Program-made: the position numbers and the translations under genes
Notes under the pieces: model-generated
Databases searched by the model: none
What the model was told of the DNA's origin: nothing
Seen by the model: the letters and a program-made list of their open reading frames with translations, nothing else
Part shown: positions 47,570 to 57,706 of the stretch, in pieces
Layout: every line of letters starts with the position of its first letter
Numbering within the stretch: position 1 is the first letter of the stretch
Assembly: GCA_963920665.1 (NCBI GenBank)
Contig: OY987269.1
Location: 2,668,501 to 2,732,500, forward strand
Direction: 5' to 3'
DNA length: 64,000 nucleotides
Source: Straminergon stramineum
Lineage: Eukaryota; Streptophyta; Bryopsida; Hypnales; Calliergonaceae

Positions 47570-48178
47570 TCACGACCTTTTCTTCAAACTCCTCACGACT
47601 CGCTGAAACGTCTTGAGCTCCGTGGAGCGGCCGCCATACACACTCCGTATCTGGTCCTGACAAAACCCGCAGGCCTCCTTGTCCATATCTTTCTCCTCAA
47701 TGCCATACAAGGCCTTGAAAATGTCCGGCTCCACGCGACAGAAGCGAGGTCGTGTTTCATGTATGGTGCAAGACCGAGATCGCTTATCATAATTGATGCA
47801 CCATCCATCGGGACCTACCATACTCCGGTACAAAGAAGCCTCCGCGGGGTCTGTGAGAACCTCTTCAATAGGTGGATAGTCCGGCCCTTTGTCCAACACG
47901 CAACAAGCTCCACAGTTCTTCACACACGCCCACCCCGCACGAGAGGTCCATATGATGTCACCGCTCTCTTTTGCAGTGTCCGCCACATTCCCACCACGAG
48001 AAGAGGCTTTCGACGATTTCTTTGCGACCACAGTGACTATACCACCAGACTTTGCAGACAGAAAACTACGCTGCGATTTCTGAATGTAACGAGAAACGTC
48101 GTCCAGGAGCGTTCCCTTCTTCGACAAACTTCCTGGTGACACTAGCCTACCAACAGGCCACACCAATGCGGCAGCCAT
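47570..48178 (-). CDS. YkgJ-type zinc/iron-chelating Cys-cluster protein, probably plastidic
   Basis: An intronless frame of 202 residues from the ATG at 48178 to the TGA at 47570; an in-frame upstream GTG is not needed. The first 60 or so residues are rich in Ser, Lys, Arg and Val with few acids, as in chloroplast transit peptides. The domain then shows WACVKNCGACC, a loop with DYPP, DGWCINYDKRSRSCTIH, RPRFCRVEP and EACGFCQ. This spaced Cys/His pattern is that of the CxxxCxxCC family (YkgJ, UPF0153), annotated as putative Zn or Fe-S binding. Its biochemical role in plants is not established. Its last 80 codons are the source of the tandem copies at 46867-47485. Confidence 0.85.
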   Translation of the reverse strand: MAAALVWPVGRLVSPGSLSKKGTLLDDVSRYIQKSQRSFLSAKSGGIVTVVAKKSSKASSRGGNVADTAKESGDIIWTSRAGWACVKNCGACCVLDKGPDYPPIEEVLTDPAEASLYRSMVGPDGWCINYDKRSRSCTIHETRPRFCRVEPDIFKALYGIEEKDMDKEACGFCQDQIRSVYGGRSTELKTFQRVVRSLKKRS

Positions 48179-48344
48179 AGCCGAAATCACTTCACTGCGA
48201 CCTGAGCAGACGAAATTCTCTCCGAGAGAGATGATGTTCCCATAACAATCTTCGCACTCCAGGCTCCCAATCGAATTGGGGTTTGGGGGTTTAAGCCTGT
48301 GGGGAACCGTATATTCGGTATCTTACTCGAGTCCTACAATATAA

Positions 48345-48848
48345 ACTACTCTAAATAGTGAAATTAGGTTGCCCCACACTAATTTCTTGACATTTGATAC
48401 TATGTAAATATTTATTGGTATTATACAAGAATGCACTACTTTTTGAAATAGATATTGTTGTAATTGGGACTCTTCAACCTCCATATATACAAATGGAAAT
48501 ATTTATAGCAATATTTATGGCTTTGATGGTTTGTAAAGTAATTTTCTTGGGGGTAAGGCAACCTAATTGTTAAGGTAACCTAATTTCACTATTTAGTGTA
48601 CACTAAAGAGTGAAATTAGGTTGCCCCACACTAATTTCTCGACATTCGACACTATATAAATATTTATTGTTCTTGTACAAGAATACCTTACTTTTGAATT
48701 AGGGATTATTATAATTGGGAATCATGAACCTCCTTTGGTACAAATGAAAATATTTGTAGCAGAATATGTAGAAATATTTGTTGACTTTGATGGTTTGAAA
48801 TGGAACTTTCTTAAGGTAAGGCAATCTAATTTCACTATTTAGAGTAGT
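48345..48848. mobile_element. Tandem dimer of a TIR element (MITE family M2)
   Basis: The outer ends are inverted: ACTACTCTAAATAGTGAAAT at 48345 and ATTTCACTATTTAGAGTAGT ending 48848. A middle junction near 48575-48630 has the same terminus in both orientations (AACCTAATTTCACTATTTAG then AGAGTGAAATTAGGTTGCC). Each half of about 245 bp shares CCCCACACTAATTTCT, ATTCGACACTAT/ATTTGATACTAT, AAATATTTATTG, TACAAGAAT and GACTTTGATGGTTT-like motifs. So two copies lie head to tail, sharing a junction. No coding sequence. Confidence 0.87.
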
Positions 48849-51800
48849 GTGCCTTGTGTTGTTGACATAGTATTATAAAGTAAAAGTAATTTTCTAACTT
48901 TTTAATCCACGAAACTTCAAAATTCAATATCTTTTCTTCTGTGAATTGAAACACCACAAAAACAAATCCATGCACCCTTCCTTGAAAAGAGCTTTCCAAC
49001 AATACCAAGAATGTGTCCAATTGATGTCTGGTCCAAAAGATACATACAATAGCATAATTTAAGATCTAGAAAGAACTCAAAAGTCCCTAATTTTCACACC
49101 CTAGGTCCAAACTCCATGAAACCAAACATGTGCACTCTTCCTTACTAAGAGCTTTCCAATGGTACTAAGAATACAACTAATGGACATATGGTTCAAAAAA
49201 AATCACAAGAACAAACAAACAAAACAAATAGCCTTATTTTGATGTATGGATTATATATTAAAATGTGACAAGGCATATGCCATTCAATTAACAATTCAAC
49301 AATTCAACAAATTGCTTTGGATTAAAAAATCATTTTTTCATCATTGCAAAGATAAAGACATGTCACACCACAATACTTCAATTCATGCACCTTTATATCA
49401 AAAACACAATAAACACCACATTGCATCCATATTTGTGCTTCTCAAACCCTTAATGGTGGACCCACTATATTATATTTTATTTTCTTATTTCAAAATTATT
49501 TACTAATTTCCACTAACATCAACCAACTAGGCCATAAGATTTCTACTAAATCTTAGGAAAAAAACAAGTATTTAGGAGGAAAGTGTCTTGAAAAGGAAGA
49601 AGTGGACAAATTTCTTCGATTTACAATATGGATCTATGATTCTTCTTTTGAACCTATATTCTTGGATACTTCAACAATGTTTAACGCCCCCTATGCTTCA
49701 CTATAATAATTTTTTTCCATAGGTAGTATGATTTATACCTTGGAATGCATTTAGACAATGGAGAAAAGGGATAGGATCATCTATATGTCTATGTTCATTC
49801 CTAATATTGATTTTTATTAGTAAAATTGATTCAAATATTTAAAATTATATTATTTAAAAAACATTCGTCTATTTCATCTATTTTTAACCCATTTTTATAG
49901 AATTAACCTAATAAAGATGGTGAGGCCAAAATGTGGCTAATCCATGACTTCCAAAATTAATGTGGAAATGAAGAATGGACTGATAGATCTAAGGCATCCT
50001 CAATAGACTTGAGAATTTACCTTGCAAAATAAAATTCTAATTCTTTACTAATTAATTAGAACTTGAAATTTCTATCTTTTGGAAGCACATTTAAGTTGAT
50101 TGCAAATTAGAGTAAAATGGGCATTGGTAACTATGATTTGCAAGACTACTACAATATTTGTCTTTTAGCTATTTTTTGAAGTGGTTTATTTTTGTTGTCC
50201 AATGTCTAAATTTGACTTTTTTGGTACCTATTTAAAGTACATTTCCAATGATAAGAATTTCAAGTTCTAATTACAAAGCATTGAAAACTTAGATTTATAT
50301 TAGTGTGCCATATGTTGTTGCTATAGTGAAAGGAAAAGTAATTTTTCAATTTATAAATAACTCCAAAATTCAATATCTTTTATACATGAAGGAGTATGAG
50401 GGCTTTTTGTGGTGTGACACATTATGTTCTTGATACAAATAGAAAGTAAGAAGGAGTACAAGGGCTTTGTTTTGTAGCATTAATTTGGACATGGATGATT
50501 GCACAAAACACCTATACTATTTGTTGCGTTTTGCAATAGTATTCATGATTTTTTGGGGAATACTTTAAAATTAGGAAACCAATAAAAAAAAAATTTTAAA
50601 TAAAAAGATAGACAATATATGCACCTTTAGCATGAAGGTAACCACTAGAAGGAAATCCATTAAAAAATTCTCTAAGTAGGGGAACTAGAAAAGTGCCAAA
50701 TTTGAAGAAAATAGATATTTCAATGTTTAAATTAAAGAAAAAATATGAAATAAAAGAAATAAAAACAAATCAAAATTGGCCATTTGTAGCAACTCTATGG
50801 AGATGGTCATTCTCCAAAAAACCATCCAAATAATTTTTTCCATGTTTTGAAATGCAACTAGAAAGAGGCCCACTTTGTGAACTTCTACATGACATATAAT
50901 TAACTATTTTTAGAAATCCTTCGAGTGGTAGCTAAAAATATACTAGAAGACCATCTCCTCCAAATTTCAGCTCTAAATTTGTTTCTTTGGATACTACTTT
51001 GTTCAATAAAAATAAAAATCAATAAGTGTGACATGAATCAATGGCTATTATTAAATAGTAATTTTTTTTAAATTCCAAAAGATTAGATAAGGTGTAAAAT
51101 AGTAATAACTACCTTGTCTTTGAATTTTGAGTCATTTGGAGTTAGAATACAAAAATTATGGCCCAAAGACTAATCAACATGCAACATGTGACAAAAAATA
51201 GTACAAGTGTTTAGTGCAATCACCCACATGTGATGTGAAAGTTAAGATTTTTTCTAAATAAAAGAGATTTAATTCAAGTTTTTACTCATAAAAGCTTTGA
51301 AATTCAACATGGAATAACTTTCACACAATAGGTCCAAACACTACAAAACCAAGCATATGCACCCTTCCTTGCAAAGAGCTTTCCAACAGTACCAAGAACA
51401 CCACCGGACATTTCATAGTTATTAGATCTTAGCTTATCAAACAAATTTTACAGGTATGTAATTTACATGATTTCAGATACAAATGTAAAAAAAACTAACC
51501 ATGTGTAGTGTAAAAATCTCACTTTTACAGGAGTTAAAGTCTGCTGGCCCTGTCGGGCAGGGTCAAAAAAAAACTTTTTCTTCTAACTTCGAACGTTATA
51601 ATCTTTCAATCCATGCGGTCAAAGTTTCTGAAATTTTTTCCACATATTCCCATAGTAGTCTAGTACAAATTTGTACGGTTGAATTTTGAAAAAAAAACAT
51701 TTTTTTTTCATTTTTTTCTTACTGTTCTAAGAAGTGGCAGTTTTTCACAGCTTGTGTCCAAAATGTGCCTCGTCCTTTAGGGGTTAATGATGCAAATTCC

Positions 51801-52256
51801 AGAGTCTATTGAGGATGGCCTAATATCATATCATTTTGGCTCACTACTACCTTGGTAATATGACTTATCTTTCCAAGGTTAACCCAAGCAAATGTTGTAT
51901 CCAACCTAAAGGGCTAGGTTTTCAATAAATCTTCAAGAAAATTCTTCCTATATTCATCTACATGTGAACTTCCTTGACATTGTTCTCTTTGTCTTCACGA
52001 GATGCATCTATCAATTTAAATCTTTTGGGTTTTGAATCACAATTTGAACTTGTAGTTAAGTAGTTTTGGCATTGAAAAGTTTGATAAAAATTTTGAATAG
52101 TGGCTTTGAGGCTGCCCATAGGCCATAGCCTGCAGGCGGAATGCGCAAGGTGATCATTGATTGGTCATTTGAACAAGCTACACGATGCACTTTTAAGAAA
52201 GATCCTGAAATCCAACTTTGGGCAGCCCCCCATCTCCCAGGACCACCCAATGTCCT
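48849..52256. other. AT-rich intergenic DNA with dispersed repeats
   Basis: Family A copies lie at about 48848-49030, 49080-49245, 50300-50400 (partial) and 51290-51420. A family B-like stretch begins near 49900. An inverted family D copy spans 51535-51790 (TCGAACGTTATAATCTTTC, GTGGCAGTTTTTCACAG) and ends with CCTTTAGGGGTTAA. No gene is supported. Confidence 0.6.
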
Positions 52257-52586
52257 TTAAAAGTTAAAGTAACCACTAAGCCAGTGCCAGGTAGCCAGGT
52301 AAGATTCTGGCCCTAATTCGTCAGAAATTTTCTGGATTTGAAAGGAATTCCCAAGCGTGGCGAAAGGCAGCGGTCGGTCTGACCGAACACGCGTTCTGCA
52401 GCGGGAGCGCGTTCTATCGAAGCCAGCAGGGCGGCCCGCGGGCTTCGAGAGGCGCATATGGGTCGTGGAAAGGCCGCTTTTTGCTACATTCGCACGGGCC
52501 ACTCTTGCGTTGTCGATCGAGGCCTGTGCTTGGGAAGACAGTAGTAAGTCTGCCGTTGCACTGCTGCTTGTGGAGAAGTGTTGGCT
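52257..52586 (+). promoter_or_regulatory. GC-rich upstream region of the KCS gene
   Basis: GC content rises sharply about 300 bases before the ATG at 52587. The segment presumably contains core promoter and 5' leader. No clear TATA box was seen; a TSS cannot be placed. Antisense open frames here are shadows. Confidence 0.4.
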
Positions 52587-54149
52587 ATGGCGTCGTCTGA
52601 GCCCACTTACGCCCGCATTCCCGATGGCGAACCTGAGCCTGCTGTTAAGATTCGCGTGCGCCAGCGCTTGCCCGATTTTCTCCAGTCGGTGAATCTCAAG
52701 TACGTGAAGTTGGGTTATCACTACGTGGTCTCGCACGCTCTTTTCTTGTTCGTGCTTCCCCTCCTGCTCGCCGTCGCCGCCGAGTTTGGTCGTCTGGGAC
52801 GGGACGACATTGTGCAGCTATGGACGCACCTTCAGTACAATTTGGTGTCGGTATTGGCTTGCTCCGGTGCGCTTGTCTTCGTGGCGACTTTGTACTTCAT
52901 GTCGCGTCCTCGCCCTGTATATCTTGTGGACTTCGCCTGTTACAGACCCGAGGAGGAGCGGAAAGTCACGATGCAGACGTTTATTCAGCGATCGGTGGAA
53001 GCCGGGAAGTTCGATGAGAAGAGCATGGAGTTTCAGAAGAAGATCATCGAGAGGTCGGGGTTGGGGCAGGAGACGTACTTGCCGCGGGCTGTGGTGAGCT
53101 CCCCGCCGAACCCATGTATGAAAGAGGCGCGGATGGAGGCGGAGCAAGTGATGTTTGGGGCGCTGGATGAGCTTTTCGAGAAGACGGGAGTGAAGCCGAA
53201 GGATATTGGTGTTTTGGTTGTCAACTGCAGTTTGTTCAATCCCACACCGTCGCTTTCGGCGATGATCGTGAACCATTACAAGATGCGCGGGAACATTCAG
53301 AGTTTGAATCTGGGCGGGATGGGATGCTCGGCGGGGGTGATCGCGATTGATCTTGCGAAAGACTTGCTTCAAGTACACGGGGGCTCCAACGCCATCGTGG
53401 TTTCCATGGAGAATATCACTCTGAACTGGTACTTCGGGAACGATAGGTCCAAGCTGGTGTCGAACTGCATCTTTCGAATGGGAGGTGCGGCTATTCTACT
53501 CTCCAACAAAAGGTCGGAGAGGAGGCGGGCGAAGTACGAGCTTGTGCATACCGTGAGGACGCACAAAGGCGCAGACGAGAAGTGTTTTCGGTGTGTGTTT
53601 CAAGAAGAAGATTCGGAAGGCACGATGGGGGTGTCTCTTTCCCGGGACCTTATGGGCGTAGCAGGCGATGCGTTGAAGGCGAATATCACGACGTTAGGTC
53701 CCCTTGTGCTCCCTCTTTCGGAGCAGATCCTCTTTTTCGCAACGCTGGTGGCGAGGAAGTTCCTCAACATGAAGGTGAAACCCTATATTCCTGACTTCAA
53801 GCTTGCCTTCAACCATTTTTGTATCCACGCGGGCGGACGAGCTGTTTTGGACGAGATGGAGAAGAACTTGCAGCTGTCCGAGTGGCACATGGAGCCGTCG
53901 AGGATGACATTGTACAGATTTGGCAACACTTCGAGCAGCTCCCCTTGGTACGAGCTTGCCTATACTGAAGCGAAAGGGCGAGTGCGTCGGGGTGACAAGG
54001 TATGGCAAATTGCGTTTGGTTCAGGATTCAAGTGTAACAGCGCTGTGTGGAGAGCGCTTCGCACTGTGAAGCCCCCGCAGTATAGCCCGTGGTCAGATTG
54101 TATCGACAAGTTGCCTGTTGTTGTGCCCACTTATGCGAACATTTCGTAG
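52587..54149 (+). CDS. KCS: 3-ketoacyl-CoA synthase (very-long-chain fatty acid elongase condensing enzyme)
   Basis: An intronless frame of 520 residues; the ATG at 52587 (GGCTATGGCG) is preferred to an in-frame GTG three codons upstream. KCS condenses malonyl-CoA with long-chain acyl-CoA in the ER, the committed step toward wax, suberin and sphingolipid acyl chains. Two N-terminal membrane spans (about residues 46-66 and 83-103) precede [16 protein letters not shown]. Then come the FAE1/type III PKS-like motifs: [29 protein letters not shown] with nucleophile Cys247, FCIHAGGRA with His414 and [16 protein letters not shown] with Asn447, followed by [20 protein letters not shown]. All three catalytic residues are intact and length is typical. 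The gene is much GC-richer than its flanks. Chain-length preference cannot be read. Confidence 0.97.
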   Translation: MASSEPTYARIPDGEPEPAVKIRVRQRLPDFLQSVNLKYVKLGYHYVVSHALFLFVLPLLLAVAAEFGRLGRDDIVQLWTHLQYNLVSVLACSGALVFVATLYFMSRPRPVYLVDFACYRPEEERKVTMQTFIQRSVEAGKFDEKSMEFQKKIIERSGLGQETYLPRAVVSSPPNPCMKEARMEAEQVMFGALDELFEKTGVKPKDIGVLVVNCSLFNPTPSLSAMIVNHYKMRGNIQSLNLGGMGCSAGVIAIDLAKDLLQVHGGSNAIVVSMENITLNWYFGNDRSKLVSNCIFRMGGAAILLSNKRSERRRAKYELVHTVRTHKGADEKCFRCVFQEEDSEGTMGVSLSRDLMGVAGDALKANITTLGPLVLPLSEQILFFATLVARKFLNMKVKPYIPDFKLAFNHFCIHAGGRAVLDEMEKNLQLSEWHMEPSRMTLYRFGNTSSSSPWYELAYTEAKGRVRRGDKVWQIAFGSGFKCNSAVWRALRTVKPPQYSPWSDCIDKLPVVVPTYANIS

Positions 54150-55613
54150 ATGGTAGCTCACTATTTTATTTTGTGAAGAGACCATTCTTGCAAAAACCAC
54201 TTCATGTGGTTTCTTACTTTCGTCCCTAGGACAGTTTTGGTGAACCTCGGTGAGAATTGATTCTCCTAGGGTCAATTCTTAGTTGTAGGTTCTTGGCGAT
54301 TGTTTGGTGGTTCAAGCAGTGGACAGGCACCCATTGTTCCTGGAAAAACTCTACTGTTTAACTTTGTAATTTTATTCGGTACATGAAGAAATGATCCTAC
54401 CAGACCCAGTTGGTGAAGATTTTAGAGATCACCACGATGATCTCTGCTCAATTTCATTAATATCAAGTCCCATGTCAATATCTTTTCCCATTTGCTCGGG
54501 GTACATTGACACGTGAGTGCTCTTCGAAATACTTAGTTGTGAGTTTGTCAATTGGCTGAAGGGAGAATTCCCAGTTGTGCTTGATGGAGTAATTTTACTG
54601 CAAGTCCTTCCATAGCAGCAATTTGGAGTGTCACGAGTTCGACAAACTATTTTCTGTTAATCAATGATTTGATTTAGCTCCTCACTTAATAGAACATCAA
54701 TGACTTGACCTAAACTCCAACAACCAAGCGCTTTTGCCCTTATGATCCAGCTAATTTCCCACAGCATTTATTCTTGCTGAATGTAGTCAACCTAGCATTA
54801 TAAGAAATTCTATCGGCATTGACCCACTCTTGCCCAACTTTTGGAATACTTTAGTTTCCACATGATGGTAGTTGTACTATGTGACATTGAAGGTACATGG
54901 ATGTTCAAAATTCTTGGGATTTAATCGGAACTTGCACCTAATCTGCAGAGTTTTCCTCTGATATGTAATATTTTCCACTTGTTGTGGAATCCATGTATGG
55001 ATACTCGTGCATTTCACAGAATGGCTTCTTCACTTGAAACTCTGGCACTCTGGTTGTTCGACACGATCCCTGAATGCAGAGATTGGTGTTCTTGAGGGTA
55101 TATCATTACTTATCCACCGCCGTGGGGGGACTGCAGGGTGTTGTGGATTTAGAATTGTTTTAGAATTTTTGTCAGCTGTTGCAGAAATGGACAGTTGTTA
55201 GACACTTGTCTTTTGTCATGGAGTTGAGTTATCCCACATGTGATCTTATATCTTACCAGTACTGACAATCGGTACTGCTGAAGTGCTGATGACATCCAAG
55301 ATGAATTGCCATGTGTGCCAAAGATGTTTGTCGCTCTGAAACGTGATCATGTTCAGTGCTCTTTCCAGAAGAGATTGGAGTAAGCTTATTATCGGATGGA
55401 CCTGGACAGAGTTTGCAATGCAGGACAGGGTGGGACAGCCAGACATTTAATTTTGTGCACGGATGCTCCACAACTTACCAGCTGGAGGATGAGAAATACT
55501 GAAACGCTGCATTTTTCTACCCGAACGAGAAGCTTCTGAACCTGCAAAAGTCAAAATGGCCACAAGTTCCAACCTGGAGCAAAACAGACACAATCATGAT
55601 GAGTTCTTCCAAT
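54150..55613. other. KCS 3' flank and spacer
   Basis: The first few hundred bases should be 3' UTR. No further gene or repeat is convincing up to the family C element at 55614. Confidence 0.5.
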
Positions 55614-55850
55614 CAATGTTTGGGAAGAACCCACTTTTTAACTTAGTTGGTTGTTAGACGGTTAAATTGGGAAAGAATCTGGTTGCAATTCAAAAACATC
55701 AGAAAAAGATCCGTGATAAAATGTATAAAAACTTCTATTTGGAAATATAAAAAGAGAGAAAAAATCAAACCCTATACAATTAGGAAAAAATGGTTCAATA
55801 TGGGAATTTAAGGGGAATTGCAAGCAAAAATAAAAAAATATTACAAACTT
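55614..55850. mobile_element. Family C non-autonomous hAT-like element, copy 3
   Basis: Begins CAATGTTTGGGAAGAACCCA, contains GGTTGCAATTCAAAAACATC and TGGTTCAATATGGGAATTTA, and fades out near AAAATATTACAAACTTC. Same orientation as the copies at 21927 and 28432. Directly downstream (55885-56075) is a family B copy. Confidence 0.65.
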
Positions 55851-57706
55851 CGCTTCCAATTCATGAAATTCTTAACACTAGAATGTTGGGATTGGTCATT
55901 GTGGAAATCATTCCTTTTGGGTATTGTGTGAATCATATGCTTAAAAAAACAAGAGCACTCATTGGAGGTCAAACTCTTGTACAAGACTATATGCTTTTCT
56001 TACAAAATTCTCCAAGGAATGAACACTTGCATTTTTGTTTGACATAGAAGGATTCTTTTTCATCTATTGGACACTTTCAAGCTACCACATTGTTATAGCC
56101 TAGTTAACTCCTTTAGATGAGAGATCCAATGTTAAAGGTGAATTCTATTAAGGTGTTGATCAAACAAAATGACAAATTTCAAGCATTAAGTAGAAATTTG
56201 GTTGTAATAGAGTTAATATCTTAAAAGTCATGAAAGTCATCCTCTCCTTGGTCCTTAGCCTTTGCTTATTATTAGTCTAAATTGCATTTGAAATTTTCTT
56301 CAATTTTTATATTTTTTGGAAATACAACATTGTGGAATTGAATGCAATCAAATGACAATAGGTCGTCTTCTTCCTAAACTGAGCTTAGGTCTCAACCTTG
56401 CAAAAGGAGAGAATTGAAAGTATTTTGCAACACTTGAGGTGATAATTTGTGTTCATTATTACTATTATCCACACACATGAAAAGTTTGTCTTAAGAGTGT
56501 TTGCCTCTAGAAATTGGAGGCACAAATAGGGTATTATTTTTTAAAGCTAAGCCTTCTATACCCTACAATATTCAAAGCCAGTAAGGACTTTAGTTGTGGC
56601 GATTTCCTCAACAATATGAAGATGGAAATATATTGCAAAATATTTTCCATTTGTTTTTGGAAGAATATGAAAAAGTCATCATTTAAAAAAAAAAAAGATG
56701 ACATTGTCACATTTTGATGAATGTACATACATAACCAATGTTTCATCTATACTATCCAATAAAGATCACAAGAGACATTAAAGTACGTGCACCTATAATC
56801 ATCAATGTCAAATATACAACATCTACATTTGGAATAAAAAGAGACACCATAACTTAAATATGAATTATATAAGTTGATACACTTGCAAACAATGTAATTT
56901 TGAAAACTTGTAAATTATTCATAAAGTGTCCTAATAATATACGCTAAAATGTCTTAGAATCTTCTTTCACTTGCCAATGAAATCTAATAAAAATATTCCA
57001 TTACATACTTAATAACATAATTATGGTTAGTTACTATTAGTGACAACTATGAATGCACAAGAAAATTGAAAGTAAAATCCTTGTTCAAAAGCAAGTACAA
57101 TTCAATGCTCTTCTCTACAAATCAAATTTTGGGTATACCTAGAGAGTACTTAGAAAATTCATAACTTATTCATATAATATCCAAATAATGCATGGTAAAG
57201 TGCATTGAAATCCTCTTTCAAATGCCAACAAGATCCAATGGAAAAAAAAATTATGTTTAGTCATAACTACTATGCTCAATGTAATTAGGTGCACATACCT
57301 TACAAAATTGCAGCTTCCGAAAATGAAGTGTGTGCTTGAAACTTCTTCTTCTTCGTTCTTCGTTGGACCGAAAAGGCACTTGCCTGAAGCTTTCCCTTGT
57401 TTCCATCGAAAGGGAAAAGACAAATGCTTGAAGCTTCCAGCTCACTTGCTCAGCAGTGGCTGCCCATTCTTCCACTGAGTTGCATTCTGGTCGTGGCGCA
57501 CATGCAAGCTTTCTCGACGACTGTGTCAGAATGCCAGATTGCAAAGTACCAGAATTGTTTCAAGTAATAATTACCTCTCAGCTTCCGAAGTCGTACTTTG
57601 ACCAAACTTCACAGAATTCAGGGGACATTGCTACAGTAGTTTGTTGCATATTCTAAATAATTATTAAAGCAGGGATTTACTTACTGGTGGTTTAGTTGTT
57701 GCTAAA
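55851..57706. other. Family B copy, AT-rich DNA and 5' flank of the BASS gene
   Basis: Family B sequence at about 55885-56075 (GGAGGTCAAACTCTTGTACA, ACATAGAAGGATTC). The rest is AT-rich until about 57300, where GC rises; the last 400 bases probably include the promoter and leader of the gene beginning at 57707. Confidence 0.5.

Noticed and set aside
52257..52736. 159-residue antisense open frame at the KCS start
   Set aside because: It overlaps the KCS start on the opposite strand in GC-rich DNA, where chance frames are long.
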